Shown: piece after piece, positions 8,376 through 17,984 of the stretch | How the letters are laid out: every line of letters begins with the position of its first letter | Position numbering within the stretch: the first letter of the stretch is position 1 | From: CAZSNT01 sp964607765 | GTDB taxonomy: Bacteria > Verrucomicrobiota > Lentisphaeria > Oligosphaerales > JABHEG01 | NCBI GenBank assembly: GCA_964607765.1 | Contig: CAZSNT010000006.1 | Coordinates: forward strand, 59,287-123,286 | DNA length: 64,000 nt | Direction of reading: 5' to 3' | Program-made: the position numbers and the translations under genes | Notes under the pieces: generated by a model | Databases searched by the model: none | What the model saw: the letters and a program-made list of their open reading frames with translations, nothing else | What the model was told of the DNA's origin: nothing

Positions 8376-9866
8376 ATGCGGTGGGACCGGTCACAACGCA
8401 GGAAGAAACGCGCTGTGGCCTACTATCGCCATTCGGCACAGGACCGGCAGGAGAACTCCGTTGAGATCCAGCAGGATCAGGTCCAGGCCTTCGCGCGTGA
8501 GAACGACATCGAGATCATCCGGGAGTTTGCGGATCGCGGGAAGTCCGGGCTCTCGACCGAGGACAGGTACGAGTTCAACGAGATGATCCGGGACTATATC
8601 GAGAGCGGGATCACCTGCATTGACTATGTCCTGGTCCTCGACGTGAGCCGGTGGGGACGTTTCCAGGACACCGACCTGTCCGCCTACTACACCGGGCTCT
8701 GCTCCGTCCACGGCGTGCGCGTGGTGTTCACCACGATCGGCTTCCCGAAGGACGACGATTTGCTGCACGGGCTGCAGCTGAGCATTGAGCGGTACAGGGC
8801 GGCAAGCTACAGCCGGGAGCTGAGCACGAAGGTCTTCAAGGGGTGTGCGAAGGTCGCCGAACAGGGGTTCCGGGCCGGGGGGCCGCCGCCGTACGCCATG
8901 CGACGACTCCTGCTCGACGAGGCCCGCAAGCCGGTGCAGGCGCTCGAGCCTGGCCAGCACAAGAGCATCCAGAACCAACGCGTGACGCTCACGCCGGGCT
9001 ACAAGGACGAGGTGAAGGTCGTCAAGCGGATCTTCAAGCTCTTCGTCACGGGCAGGGAGGAACCGAAGCACATTGCTGCGCTTCTGAATCGGTCCGGTGT
9101 CCCATCCCCCGGCGGGGCCAGCTGGACGGCCAGTTCCGTGCTCTCGATACTCAGGAACGAGGTCTACGCCGGCACCATGGTCTACAACCGGACCACACAG
9201 CGGCTCAAGTCGCCGCGCACGCGCGTACCCCCAGATCAGTGGATACGCGCGGAGCACGCGTTCCCGGCTATCATCCCGCCGGAGACGTTCCAGGAGGCCG
9301 TAGACATCCTGGCCGCACGTGAGGAGGAGCGCCGACACCGGTACTCGGCGGAAGGCATGGCGTCGCGCCTCGGAGAGCTCTTCCAGGAGTACGGCACGAT
9401 CAGCACAAGGCTCGTGGCGGCCGCGGAAGGGATGGTGTCACCGGCCACCTACGCAAAGCGATTCCGGTCGCTCGACCTCGCCTACAACCGGATCTTCGGG
9501 GAGGTCATCGACCGCCGCCGCACCGAAGTGATCGCGCAGATCAGAGAGCGCGTGGACCGGCTCGACGACTACGGCGGGTTCATCGTCCTCAACGACTACA
9601 TCAGTATCCACATCCAGCCGGCCGTCCCGTTCCCCTGCGGCTACGACGCATGCTGGACGTTCAGGCCCGTGATGGACAGCGAAGTCGACATCACCCTCGG
9701 GGTGCCCCTGACCAACGGCGGCACCTACGCAGTGATGGGATACCTGCTGTTCGCCCGTCTGCTCTGTCGTGATCGCACTATCAGGTTCACCAGCACGGCC
9801 CCCGAACGGTTCGGATTCCACAGGTACGACCTCGGCCAGGTCATCGATGAACTCGTAGCGAGGTGA
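8376..9866 (+). CDS. Serine recombinase lacking zinc ribbon
   Basis: 496 aa from the ATG at 8376, nine bases after AGGAG; a GTG at 8370 would be too close to that site. The resolvase domain has the catalytic serine in AVAYYRHSAQDRQENS and the conserved LVLDVSRWGRF. A recombinase domain follows (HIAALLNRSGVPSPGGASW ... VYAGTMVYNR). Unlike the first recombinase there is no Cys4 ribbon; the last ~170 residues form an unfamiliar domain. The RepB-like genes begin three bases after its stop, so all three are probably co-expressed. Confidence 0.9.
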   Translation: MRWDRSQRRKKRAVAYYRHSAQDRQENSVEIQQDQVQAFARENDIEIIREFADRGKSGLSTEDRYEFNEMIRDYIESGITCIDYVLVLDVSRWGRFQDTDLSAYYTGLCSVHGVRVVFTTIGFPKDDDLLHGLQLSIERYRAASYSRELSTKVFKGCAKVAEQGFRAGGPPPYAMRRLLLDEARKPVQALEPGQHKSIQNQRVTLTPGYKDEVKVVKRIFKLFVTGREEPKHIAALLNRSGVPSPGGASWTASSVLSILRNEVYAGTMVYNRTTQRLKSPRTRVPPDQWIRAEHAFPAIIPPETFQEAVDILAAREEERRHRYSAEGMASRLGELFQEYGTISTRLVAAAEGMVSPATYAKRFRSLDLAYNRIFGEVIDRRRTEVIAQIRERVDRLDDYGGFIVLNDYISIHIQPAVPFPCGYDACWTFRPVMDSEVDITLGVPLTNGGTYAVMGYLLFARLLCRDRTIRFTSTAPERFGFHRYDLGQVIDELVAR

Positions 9867-9869
9867 GAC

Positions 9870-10751
9870 ATGAACGCCAGAGTCGTCCCCATGCAGGAAC
9901 GTGAGTACCGGCTGATTCCCCTGGATGAGATCCGGGTGCTCAACAGCCGCAATCGCGACGAAGCCCAGTTCGCAGAGAACGTCCGCAGCATCGAGGCCTT
10001 GGGTTTGCTCAAGCCGATCGTGGTGAACCGGCGTCACCATTCCGACACCGGGTTCTACGACCTCGTCTGTGGTGAAGGGCGGTTCCTTGCCTACAAGCGC
10101 CTCAGCAGATCCGAGATCCCCGCCGAGGTCATCGACTGCGATGACAAGACGGCCCTGCTGTACGGCATGGTCGAGAACGTGGCCCGGGTGCCGCCCGGGA
10201 CCATGTGGTTCGCCCACGAGCTCAAACGCATGCACGACAGCGGCATGACGTTCTTGCAGATCGCCGAGATCGTCGGCAAGAGCAACAGCTTTGTCAGCGA
10301 CTACATCCACCTTGCGTCCCAAGGCGAGGAGCGGCTCATAAAGGGCGTCGAGCAGGGGCTGTTCCCCATTTCCTTTGCCGTCAAGGTTGCACGGGCATCT
10401 GATGCCGAGATCCAACACGTCCTCATGGACGCCTTTGACAGCGGCATGATCGATACGAGCAATGTGACCCGCGTGCGCACGCTCATCGAGTTGCGCATCA
10501 ACCGAGGCCGGGAGCCCGACCGGCGGAAGGGCAGGTACACCATCACGCAGCTCAAGAAGGACCTGGGACGCGTCCGGAAGGAGAAGGAGGGGTTCGTCCG
10601 GGAGGCGACCGCCAAGGAGAGACGGATGCTGATCTTGGTCTCCGGGATGAACACGCTCTGGCAGGACGCGGAATTCGTCAAGCTGTTGGCCGAGGAAGGG
10701 ATCGGGGAACGGCCCGCCCTGCAAGGCCAATATGGACAGCAACGGGACTGA
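9870..10751 (+). CDS. ParB/RepB-like nuclease-fold protein 1
   Basis: 293 aa. The N-terminal ParB-type domain (residues ~10-105) contains LVCGEGRFLAYKRL, the equivalent of the ParB GERR box. It is followed by a helix-turn-helix (QIAEIVGKSNSFVSDY, ~130-145) and a C-terminal region like the RepB partition domain. Family knowledge: ParB N-domains bind or hydrolyse CTP and slide on DNA. No ParA ATPase is encoded nearby, so chromosome-style partition is unlikely; a role with the adjacent recombinase is the better inference. Confidence 0.8.
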   Translation: MNARVVPMQEREYRLIPLDEIRVLNSRNRDEAQFAENVRSIEALGLLKPIVVNRRHHSDTGFYDLVCGEGRFLAYKRLSRSEIPAEVIDCDDKTALLYGMVENVARVPPGTMWFAHELKRMHDSGMTFLQIAEIVGKSNSFVSDYIHLASQGEERLIKGVEQGLFPISFAVKVARASDAEIQHVLMDAFDSGMIDTSNVTRVRTLIELRINRGREPDRRKGRYTITQLKKDLGRVRKEKEGFVREATAKERRMLILVSGMNTLWQDAEFVKLLAEEGIGERPALQGQYGQQRD

Positions 10752-10790
10752 CGACACGGGCGATCACAAGGCAATCCAGGGAGAGTACCC

Positions 10791-11648
10791 ATGGCTGAAG
10801 CACTGGACGTTGAGGGCCGGGATGTCGAGCTTGCCAAGCTCGTGCCGCTGAACGAAAGACACATCCACCTGGAGACGAGCCGGGGGTATCGGAAGATCCT
10901 CTGCAGCATCCGGGCCGTCGGGCTCATCGAGCCGCTGTGTGTGTTCGCGGAGGACGGGCGCTATGTCATACTGGATGGCTACCTCAGGTACATGGCCTGC
11001 AAGCAGCTTGGCATGGACCGCGTCCCCTGCCTGGTGCACGGCACGAAAGAGGCGTACACCTACAACCGGATGGTCAACCAGCTGTCCGGCTACCAGGAGA
11101 TGCGCATGCTGCGCAAGGCTCTTCAGAAGCTGGAGGAGTCCGAGATCGCCGAGGTCTTCGGGCTCAAGACGATCCGGTACCGGCTCTCTTCAACACTGCT
11201 GAAGAAGGTACACGCGGACGTCGCCAAGGCCTTCGAGGAGGACCTGATCAGCCGAAACGCCGCCAGGGAACTCGCGTGTGTGAAGCCGGATCGGCAGGCG
11301 GAGATTGTGCGGGAGATGCGCCGGACGGGGGAGTTCGCCCTGAAGTTCATCCGGGCGCAGATCCTCAAGACCGATCCGGAGGACCGGTTACCCGGGGCTC
11401 TGAAGCGCATGGCGTGGACAAAGGACGCCGTGCGTCAGAAGGAACTGGTCGAATCCCTACGGGAAGCCGAACAGCAGCACGACTTCTACACAGGGCTCTA
11501 TCGGCAATACACCACCGATCTGCTGCGGATCGTACCCTACGTCCGGGCGATCATCACCAGCCCCCGCCTGGCAGAGTACCTGGATGAACACCATCCCTCG
11601 GTCCTGAGCGATTTCCGCGGCATCGTTCTCGAACCCGCATCTGCGTAA
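10791..11648 (+). CDS. ParB/RepB-like nuclease-fold protein 2
   Basis: 285 aa, 39 bases after its paralogue, with a purine-rich GGGAGAG site. The ParB-type N-terminus is seen in LIEPLCVFAEDGRYVILDGY and LRYMACKQLGMDRVPCLV. The C-terminal half (~110-285) resembles the RepB plasmid-partition domain. The two RepB-like proteins are clearly divergent, not a recent duplication. They probably form hetero-complexes on the recombinase target. Confidence 0.78.
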   Translation: MAEALDVEGRDVELAKLVPLNERHIHLETSRGYRKILCSIRAVGLIEPLCVFAEDGRYVILDGYLRYMACKQLGMDRVPCLVHGTKEAYTYNRMVNQLSGYQEMRMLRKALQKLEESEIAEVFGLKTIRYRLSSTLLKKVHADVAKAFEEDLISRNAARELACVKPDRQAEIVREMRRTGEFALKFIRAQILKTDPEDRLPGALKRMAWTKDAVRQKELVESLREAEQQHDFYTGLYRQYTTDLLRIVPYVRAIITSPRLAEYLDEHHPSVLSDFRGIVLEPASA

Positions 11649-12163
11649 GCCGGCGCTGGGCCCATCCCCACGTCGCACCGTTCCTCACGCGGGCCAAGCC
11701 GTGTCGCTTGGACATAGAGGAGGGCTCCGTGCTCTCATGCTCAGCCACAGTGGCCCACGGCCCCACCGTTCCTGCTCCTGCTTCGGGCTGCAGCGCGGCC
11801 GCCGGCCGCTTCCCCTAGCATCCGCTCTGTGCGGTTGACAGCAGTCTGTGCCGCACTACGGTCGCCGTATACCTTCCGCCCCCAATTGGGCGAGGGCAAC
11901 ACCAATCCCGGGGGGGGGCCAGGTAGCCTCTTGCGTGGATGGCGAGACGGAGCATGGCGGCTGCATGGTGAGCATGGACAGCCGGGGCCGGTGGTTGCCC
12001 ACCGTGATTGCAGGGGGCCTGTCGGACGTGGCCCTCCGGTCCATGGCAGGCACGTGCCAGACGAGGCGTTGCTGGTGGGGACACACCAAGTCCCAGTGGC
12101 TCGAATTCAGTACTCCAGGTCAACTGATGCGGACGTGTAACACAACATCCGAATGGGGTTGAG
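11649..12163 (+). other. Intergenic stretch after RepB-like genes
   Basis: About 515 bases without a convincing gene. A small GC hairpin (GCGGCC, three-base loop, GGCCGC) lies at 11795-11809 and a run of nine G at about 11910. Short open frames here have no ribosome sites or recognisable motifs. A TTGACA at 11836 has no partner -10 box at usual spacing. Confidence 0.4.
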
Positions 12164-14023
12164 ATGACACTGAAGAAAGAAACCGTTCAGGCCGTCCTCA
12201 CAGAGCACCCCGAGGTCTGGCTCTCTGAATGGGAGCGGTTCTGCTTGGGGTCGATCGCCAAGGCTGGACGGGCGCAGATCGCGAGTCTCAACCCGCTTCA
12301 GATTGACGACCGATTCGTCGAGCAACTCACGCCGGCAAACTACATGACGCTCATCGATCTGGAGGCTGGTGTCCAGTATGTCTCGACAGCACTTGCTGAA
12401 CCTGGGGCATTCAGGAGCGAGGTCGACTCTCGGCTGAAGTTACACCAGACGAAGCTGAAGAAGAACGAGGCGAGGGATCTCCTGCCCGCAGGACTGCGAA
12501 AGGCGCTCGCGGCCAACGGGACTCAGACGCTTGGGACGCTGAGCCAGCGTGGTGTCTACTGTGAACTAGCGCACGTTCTCGCGAGGGAACTGCACGGCAG
12601 ACTGGCGTCGGGCGAGGCCGTGTGCGAGGAGACGACACTCTCGTACCTCTGTCTCTGTCACTATCTCACGGTGTGGGAACTTCCCCCCAAACAGCTCGTG
12701 GCCTGGATCCGGCGCTTAAGCAACGTCCATTCCCTTGCGGCGCTGCTCCCGGGCATGTGCCAGTACTGCAGCGCTGAGGGGGCGCAAGTCTACGATGACA
12801 TCCCTGCAGCCAACCTGCCTGTCACCCCAACCGAGGGTGCTCTTCAGCAGCATTCCTCCTTCCTGCAGTCCTTGGCCTTGGAAGAGCCCAAGATCCCGGG
12901 CGGAGCGGGATTCCTGCACCGAATGATGGACCTCCAGGCCCCCCTGCCTGCGGACCTGGTCCCGGCGGCGACGAATTACGGAATCAACCAGACGACCATA
13001 GCGGCAGCGCGAGATCAAGCCTACCGCCAGTATGAATACTACGCACTCTTGTTCGGTGCCCTCGGCGCGCTTGAATTCCTGTTAAGGAGCAGCTCCCCCA
13101 AGGACACAGCACAGAGCCGTGACATTCTGAGGGTCGTGAGTAAGAACCCCATCGTGACTGAGGAATCTGCCACCTTTATCACCACCCTGTACGGGAAACG
13201 GGGTTCGAATCTGCGAAATCGTGCGCTGCACGGTGTCTACTTCGATATTGAGGCGCGACGCATGGAGATTGTTCTGGCGTCTGGACACCTCAACCACCTT
13301 GGTGTATCTCAGTTGACCCTCTGTTCTCCTTCCTCTTGGCCTGAGTACAATGCTCTCGCAGTTGTCGACATGGTGGGCAGGATCAGCGCCAAGTGCGCGG
13401 CCAGAGATCTCGACACCACTTGGGTTTCGGACTTCATGCTCGACGCCAACGAACTCGCGTTCGCCGAGGGGCTTGCATGCGATATCCTGTCATCAATGCC
13501 CGCCCTAATGCAATGGCACGGCCAGATTGACTCTTTCCTGAAGCGCGTATGTCCTGGGCTCTGTACGCCGCTGAAACTCGGGCTCATGGGCTGGTCCGAA
13601 CGGCACCACTCAGTTGACCAGTTCCCCCAGATCCTCTTCCTGGCGCTCCTGCTGGAGCCGTGTATACGTCTGACGCTGCAATTCCTCGGTGCTAACGTAC
13701 TGGAACGGCGCGACCGAGCCTTGGATGGCGACACAAAGGCCTTTGGTTTCCAGTACAAGATGCTGGATGCTGATGGCCTTCTCTCTGCGCCGAACGTAGC
13801 GCTCTTGACCGAACACCTGCCCGAGGAACAGAGGCCCCCTGCTGAGCGAACGCTGCGGCTTGCTGCGAAGACAAGGGATGCCCTCGCGCACGGTGCCCTG
13901 CTGAGTTTCGACAGCGGTTTCCGTAAAGCCCAAGGGCACTTGATCGTGAAGAGCATCCAGCTGCTCTCCAGCGCCGCCGTCACTTCACCGAGATGGCAAC
14001 GGGCCTCCGAATGGACGCCGTAG
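12164..14023 (+). CDS. Large protein with two HEPN-type motifs
   Basis: 619 aa, no signal peptide. Two RX4H motifs sit in the context typical of HEPN folds: LRNRALHGVYF (Arg351, His356) and TRDALAHGALL (Arg571, His576). HEPN domains of this type are metal-independent RNases or their inactive relatives and are frequent in abortive-infection proteins; DUF4209-like proteins carry the same RN...HG ending. A helical region (TIAAARDQAYRQYEYYALLF) precedes the first motif. The gene stands alone, convergent with the defence operon, and its ribosome site is weak. HEPN assignment is from motif only, and RNase activity is inferred. Confidence 0.6.
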   Translation: MTLKKETVQAVLTEHPEVWLSEWERFCLGSIAKAGRAQIASLNPLQIDDRFVEQLTPANYMTLIDLEAGVQYVSTALAEPGAFRSEVDSRLKLHQTKLKKNEARDLLPAGLRKALAANGTQTLGTLSQRGVYCELAHVLARELHGRLASGEAVCEETTLSYLCLCHYLTVWELPPKQLVAWIRRLSNVHSLAALLPGMCQYCSAEGAQVYDDIPAANLPVTPTEGALQQHSSFLQSLALEEPKIPGGAGFLHRMMDLQAPLPADLVPAATNYGINQTTIAAARDQAYRQYEYYALLFGALGALEFLLRSSSPKDTAQSRDILRVVSKNPIVTEESATFITTLYGKRGSNLRNRALHGVYFDIEARRMEIVLASGHLNHLGVSQLTLCSPSSWPEYNALAVVDMVGRISAKCAARDLDTTWVSDFMLDANELAFAEGLACDILSSMPALMQWHGQIDSFLKRVCPGLCTPLKLGLMGWSERHHSVDQFPQILFLALLLEPCIRLTLQFLGANVLERRDRALDGDTKAFGFQYKMLDADGLLSAPNVALLTEHLPEEQRPPAERTLRLAAKTRDALAHGALLSFDSGFRKAQGHLIVKSIQLLSSAAVTSPRWQRASEWTP

Positions 14024-14184
14024 TGGCACCAAGAAAGACCACGCTTAGGAGAATGGAGGGCATGCCTTCGCACTTCGGATGGACTGGCTTTCCCGAGGAT
14101 CATCGCGCCCACTTTACAGTGGGCATCCGAGTGCTGTTTGGGTGTCCATCCAGAAGCGGTACGTCCTGAGGAAAGCTCCGCCGG

Positions 14185-17100
14185 CTACCACACCAGTTGG
14201 CGGACGGTATCGGCGACCTTCCTGAGCTCCGTCGAGTCGAGTCCGCCCCTCTCATCGTCCTGCGTGGTGAACAGGTTCTCACCTTCGCGGAACCCGTTCT
14301 GGAGGTACCAGTCTTCCTTCCATTCCCAAGACCGACGGTAGTCGTCGCGAGCCATCATGCCCAGATGTTCCCAGAGGATGGGTTCGCCAGCAGGGGAGAA
14401 GAACGTGAAGTCAGGCCGCAGTCGCCCGGGAACGACCACTCCCTCGAGGACCCGTTCGTATTCGTAGTTGCGGAGCTCCTCGGTTCCGTAAAGGAGGTTG
14501 GCTATCACCAGCTCTGACTTGCTCCGCACCATGTGCCCCTTTTCGGTTCTGTGGATCAGGTGTTCTGCATAGGGGGTGAGGTCGATGTGCTCCCTCACCA
14601 CACCGGTGAAGAGATTCGTGTTCCGTCGCGCGGTCTCCGATCTCTCCGGCCTTGTGAGGTCGTAGATCCCGCAGCCATCGTCGCCCTCGATGAAAAGAAC
14701 CAGGAGATCACGCGATCGCGTCAATCCTGTATAGAGGAGTTCCCTAGACAGCAGGCGGCAGCTCTTCGGCACGATCACAAACACCCGGCGGAACTCACTG
14801 CCTTGGGCTTTATGCACGGTCAGCGCATACGCCAGCTCCAGCGGACCCGTGCCCTGGCGGAAATCCCGGCTCCGGTACCCAAAGCGCATCCATGGCCGCC
14901 CGCTGAACAGGACGTTCAGCCATCCTCCCTTCCCGGGGCACACTGTGCCGATTTCACCGTTGGCGATGTACTCTTCACGTTGCTCTCTTCCGTCATACGC
15001 CGTCCGTGTCTGGTTCTCCAGCTGGATGACCTTGTCAGACACAACGATCTCTTCGTCGCCAAGGCTCGTGCCCTGATGGTCGCGGGCCCTGGCGATCTCC
15101 CTGGCCCTGAAAGAGCGTTGGACCCAGCGGTTGATCTCGTGCACACCATACGGGTGCATGCGAACGGGTGAGAGGATCTGGAAGCCCTCCACTCCCTCGG
15201 GAGCGTCGAAGGGCATCCAGCCCCTCTCAGAGAAGCCCAGGGCACGGTTGAAGCCGACAACGTCACTCGGCCCGGTGATACGGAGATGCTTCGCGAACTG
15301 CTCCAGGAGCCTTGCCTGAAGGTCTTCGGGCGTCGTCCAGTAGACCAGTTCCAGGTCGTTGAAGCTCCCCCCCATCTCCACCGCGCTCAGGATGCGATCG
15401 GCGTCCGGGCGCTGCGATCCGCGCGTGAACCACGAGGCCAATCGGAGCGTGTCGGAGGGCTCCCCAGCTACGGCCCGGACTTCGACAGTCAGCCGGGCCA
15501 TGGCATCGGCCGTTGAGCGCATTTCGGGGTCCTCTGATTCCGCGCAAGCCTCCAACGAGGCAATCAGATCCGCAAACGGCCGGCCGACTCCGATCGGTGG
15601 CAGTTGGTTGGGATCGCCGACCAGAATCACCCTCTTGACGTGGCCCATGTCGAGTGCCTCGAATATGGCCAGGAGTGTGTCCATGGTCAGCATGGAGGCT
15701 TCATCGATGACGACCGTGCGCTCTTTCCTGTACCTATCCCTGCCCGTGAGAAGGGGCTTCTGACGGACGCCGTCGTAGCGGTTGAGCCGGTTAAGAAACT
15801 GGGCGATAGTCATGGCCTCAGCCTTTGCCGCCCGTCCCAATCGAACCCGCGCTTTCCCGGTCGGCGCAAGGAGCAAGACGCCTTCCCGTAGGATCGGCTG
15901 GCACAGGAGCAGTGCGCCCAACACCGATGTCTTCCCCGTTCCCGCCTTCCCAGTGAGGACCGAGAGCTTCCGCCTCGTTACCATGTCGAGCGCCATTGCC
16001 TGCTCGGCCAGAGCGGCGGTATGTCTCTGATCGCTCGGGTCAACGGTGCCCCCAGCGGCTGAGATCGCGGTTTTCAGCAGTGCCTTCCAGTCGGCGTCCA
16101 CCGACGGCAGGGGCACCGCCGCGCGCGCCCTCAAGACACTGCGCAATCGGTCCTCCTGCCTCTTGCACTCGCTGAGTTGGAGCGCGGTGAGGTGTTTCTC
16201 CTCAGCGCCTGAGTGCACGATGATGTTGATGGTCTCGACCACGCCGGATAGAAAGGAGGCGTTGGCAGCGATCCAGTCGAGGCCGACCTGACAGGGCTGC
16301 GACAGGTCCTGCTTCGGCAATCGTTCCAGGACTTCGTCGATGCTGAGCAGGGAGTCTCCCTGTGACGCCGCCTGCCGCAGCACGGCGACAAACGCTGCCC
16401 TTACGCGGCGCTTGTCCAGACCAGAACCGACTGCAGAAGGCTCTGGCACAGGGTGTTTGGCCGCGATAGTGCTCTCCGGCATCAAGCCACGGTCGACAAT
16501 CCCGATAGTCACCGGCACATCTCGCGTGTCGCCCAAGTCTGCCTCGGCAATTCGGTACGGATTCTCCAGAATCGCCTGATCTGGTATTTGCTGGTGCGTC
16601 GCCTTTGCCCTTTCGGCCGGGTTGAACCAGCGGCGCGCCTGCCCCGGCGTAAGGTCAAACCGGGAGAGGAGCAGCAAGAGCGCTCGCCGGTCTTCCGCCA
16701 AACCTTCCCAGGTTGCGCGGATTGCCTCCAGATCGGGCTCATATGCTCTCTGCGGGGGGGCCATCTCGCCCCGTAGGACCGCATCGACGACCGGCCAGGG
16801 GTCATCATCTGACGCTACCATGCCGCCGGACAGCAACTCGAGGAATAGTGACGTGCCCAGCCGCATTCCGAGGGCCTCAAGGACCGAGCCGGTCCCCGGA
16901 AAGGCGCCCCGGTCCTTCCAGACCGCGGCAATCTGCTCGTTGAGCCATTCCTCACGACGCTCCCAGGGACCCTTCGCGATCCCGTGTTGCCTGATTAGAC
17001 GTACGGCTTTCAGGCACCGTGTCAGGATCGACAGCGCCGTGCCCGAACTGGCCAACTCGGCGGCGAATGAGAATTCCTCCATGTGTCCTGGATCGACAGT

Positions 17101-17877
17101 GACGGCAATGTCGGCCAGGAGCGCACGCCTCCTTGCGTCTTCCTCGGTGTCGCCGGTGGGCTCGAGGTAGTCGTGGTATGGCAAGAGGAACCCGTCATGG
17201 CCGTCGGGCCTGATCGAGTGCCGGATTATGCGATCCCAGAGCGCGTACGTGTGCCTGCCCGTGCTCTCGTACCGGAGGAGCTTACCGACCCTTAGAATGC
17301 GGCCAACGCCGACCACCAGTCGCGACAGATTCTCGTCAACCGGCTGCCCTTCTTTCGTATAGAAGAAGGCAAGGGACCGTTCATCGGTAAGCCGGGAGAA
17401 CATCAGCTCGGATATCTCCTCCTGACGTTTTGCCCCGAACACCCACGGAGTCGGGAAAGGCGCTTTCTCGTCAGGAGTCAGCCGGTTGGGGAGAGACCTG
17501 TCCAGCTCCGCTTGGCTCGATCTGAGCATCCAAGCGAACGGCACTGCGAACGTCGCATACTCCGGGACAGTCACACGAGTGTCCTTCAGACAACCGTGTG
17601 TACGTTGCGTCTTGTCGTTGTCTCGGTACGGATGGCGGAAGGTCCGGGTCCATGAAGCCCGGTTCATGAACGCTCCGGACTCGGCTTTGCAGGGAGGCAA
17701 CTCAGCAGCGGAGAGGTCGCTGAAGGGCTGTCCCCCAATCTGGTCTTCTGCCGCGTCATCCCGCTCGACCCGGATACGGTCAAGCGCGACGCAGAAGCTG
17801 TTCCGTGACGGATTCCGGCAGACCGTCCCGTCCCACCGGTTCTCATGCCAAGCTGTGCGTAGGGTCAAATGGAACAC
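14185..17877 (-). CDS. RecD-like helicase with C-terminal PD-(D/E)XK-like nuclease
   Basis: 1230 aa from a GTG preceded by GAGAGGA. Residues ~620-1060 are a superfamily-1 (RecD/TraA type) helicase: Walker A LTGKAGTGKTSVL (~644), Walker B VVIDEASML (~725), LVGDPNQLPPIGVGRPF, and the late motif YALTVHKAQGSEF. The last ~115 residues (RSKSELVIANLL ... RPDFTFF ... PILWEHLGMM) match the restriction-like nuclease module often fused to helicases. The ~600-residue N-terminal region is unrecognised. It is the last gene of the defence operon, 107 bases after the DprA-like gene. Expected role: unwinding and cutting foreign DNA. Confidence 0.85.
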   Translation of the reverse strand: MFHLTLRTAWHENRWDGTVCRNPSRNSFCVALDRIRVERDDAAEDQIGGQPFSDLSAAELPPCKAESGAFMNRASWTRTFRHPYRDNDKTQRTHGCLKDTRVTVPEYATFAVPFAWMLRSSQAELDRSLPNRLTPDEKAPFPTPWVFGAKRQEEISELMFSRLTDERSLAFFYTKEGQPVDENLSRLVVGVGRILRVGKLLRYESTGRHTYALWDRIIRHSIRPDGHDGFLLPYHDYLEPTGDTEEDARRRALLADIAVTVDPGHMEEFSFAAELASSGTALSILTRCLKAVRLIRQHGIAKGPWERREEWLNEQIAAVWKDRGAFPGTGSVLEALGMRLGTSLFLELLSGGMVASDDDPWPVVDAVLRGEMAPPQRAYEPDLEAIRATWEGLAEDRRALLLLLSRFDLTPGQARRWFNPAERAKATHQQIPDQAILENPYRIAEADLGDTRDVPVTIGIVDRGLMPESTIAAKHPVPEPSAVGSGLDKRRVRAAFVAVLRQAASQGDSLLSIDEVLERLPKQDLSQPCQVGLDWIAANASFLSGVVETINIIVHSGAEEKHLTALQLSECKRQEDRLRSVLRARAAVPLPSVDADWKALLKTAISAAGGTVDPSDQRHTAALAEQAMALDMVTRRKLSVLTGKAGTGKTSVLGALLLCQPILREGVLLLAPTGKARVRLGRAAKAEAMTIAQFLNRLNRYDGVRQKPLLTGRDRYRKERTVVIDEASMLTMDTLLAIFEALDMGHVKRVILVGDPNQLPPIGVGRPFADLIASLEACAESEDPEMRSTADAMARLTVEVRAVAGEPSDTLRLASWFTRGSQRPDADRILSAVEMGGSFNDLELVYWTTPEDLQARLLEQFAKHLRITGPSDVVGFNRALGFSERGWMPFDAPEGVEGFQILSPVRMHPYGVHEINRWVQRSFRAREIARARDHQGTSLGDEEIVVSDKVIQLENQTRTAYDGREQREEYIANGEIGTVCPGKGGWLNVLFSGRPWMRFGYRSRDFRQGTGPLELAYALTVHKAQGSEFRRVFVIVPKSCRLLSRELLYTGLTRSRDLLVLFIEGDDGCGIYDLTRPERSETARRNTNLFTGVVREHIDLTPYAEHLIHRTEKGHMVRSKSELVIANLLYGTEELRNYEYERVLEGVVVPGRLRPDFTFFSPAGEPILWEHLGMMARDDYRRSWEWKEDWYLQNGFREGENLFTTQDDERGGLDSTELRKVADTVRQLVW

Positions 17878-17984
17878 GACGTTTCCTCTCCACGTCCTGA
17901 GTCTTGCCGTGCAGACGCGGACTCAGGCGCCATGTGTCAAACGCACCTCTCGCCGTCCGCCGGCACTACAAGCATCTGGCATCA

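Noticed and set aside
9438..10757. 439-codon open frame on the minus strand
   Set aside because: Antisense to the RepB-like gene and recombinase end; the sense strand carries clear ParB/HTH motifs.
11829..12140. Small genes in the 11.65-12.16 kb gap
   Set aside because: Three overlapping short frames, none with ribosome site or recognisable sequence.
1..12163. Complete prophage
   Set aside because: Recombinases and XRE/IrrE genes are present, but no capsid, portal, terminase, tail or lysis gene is seen.
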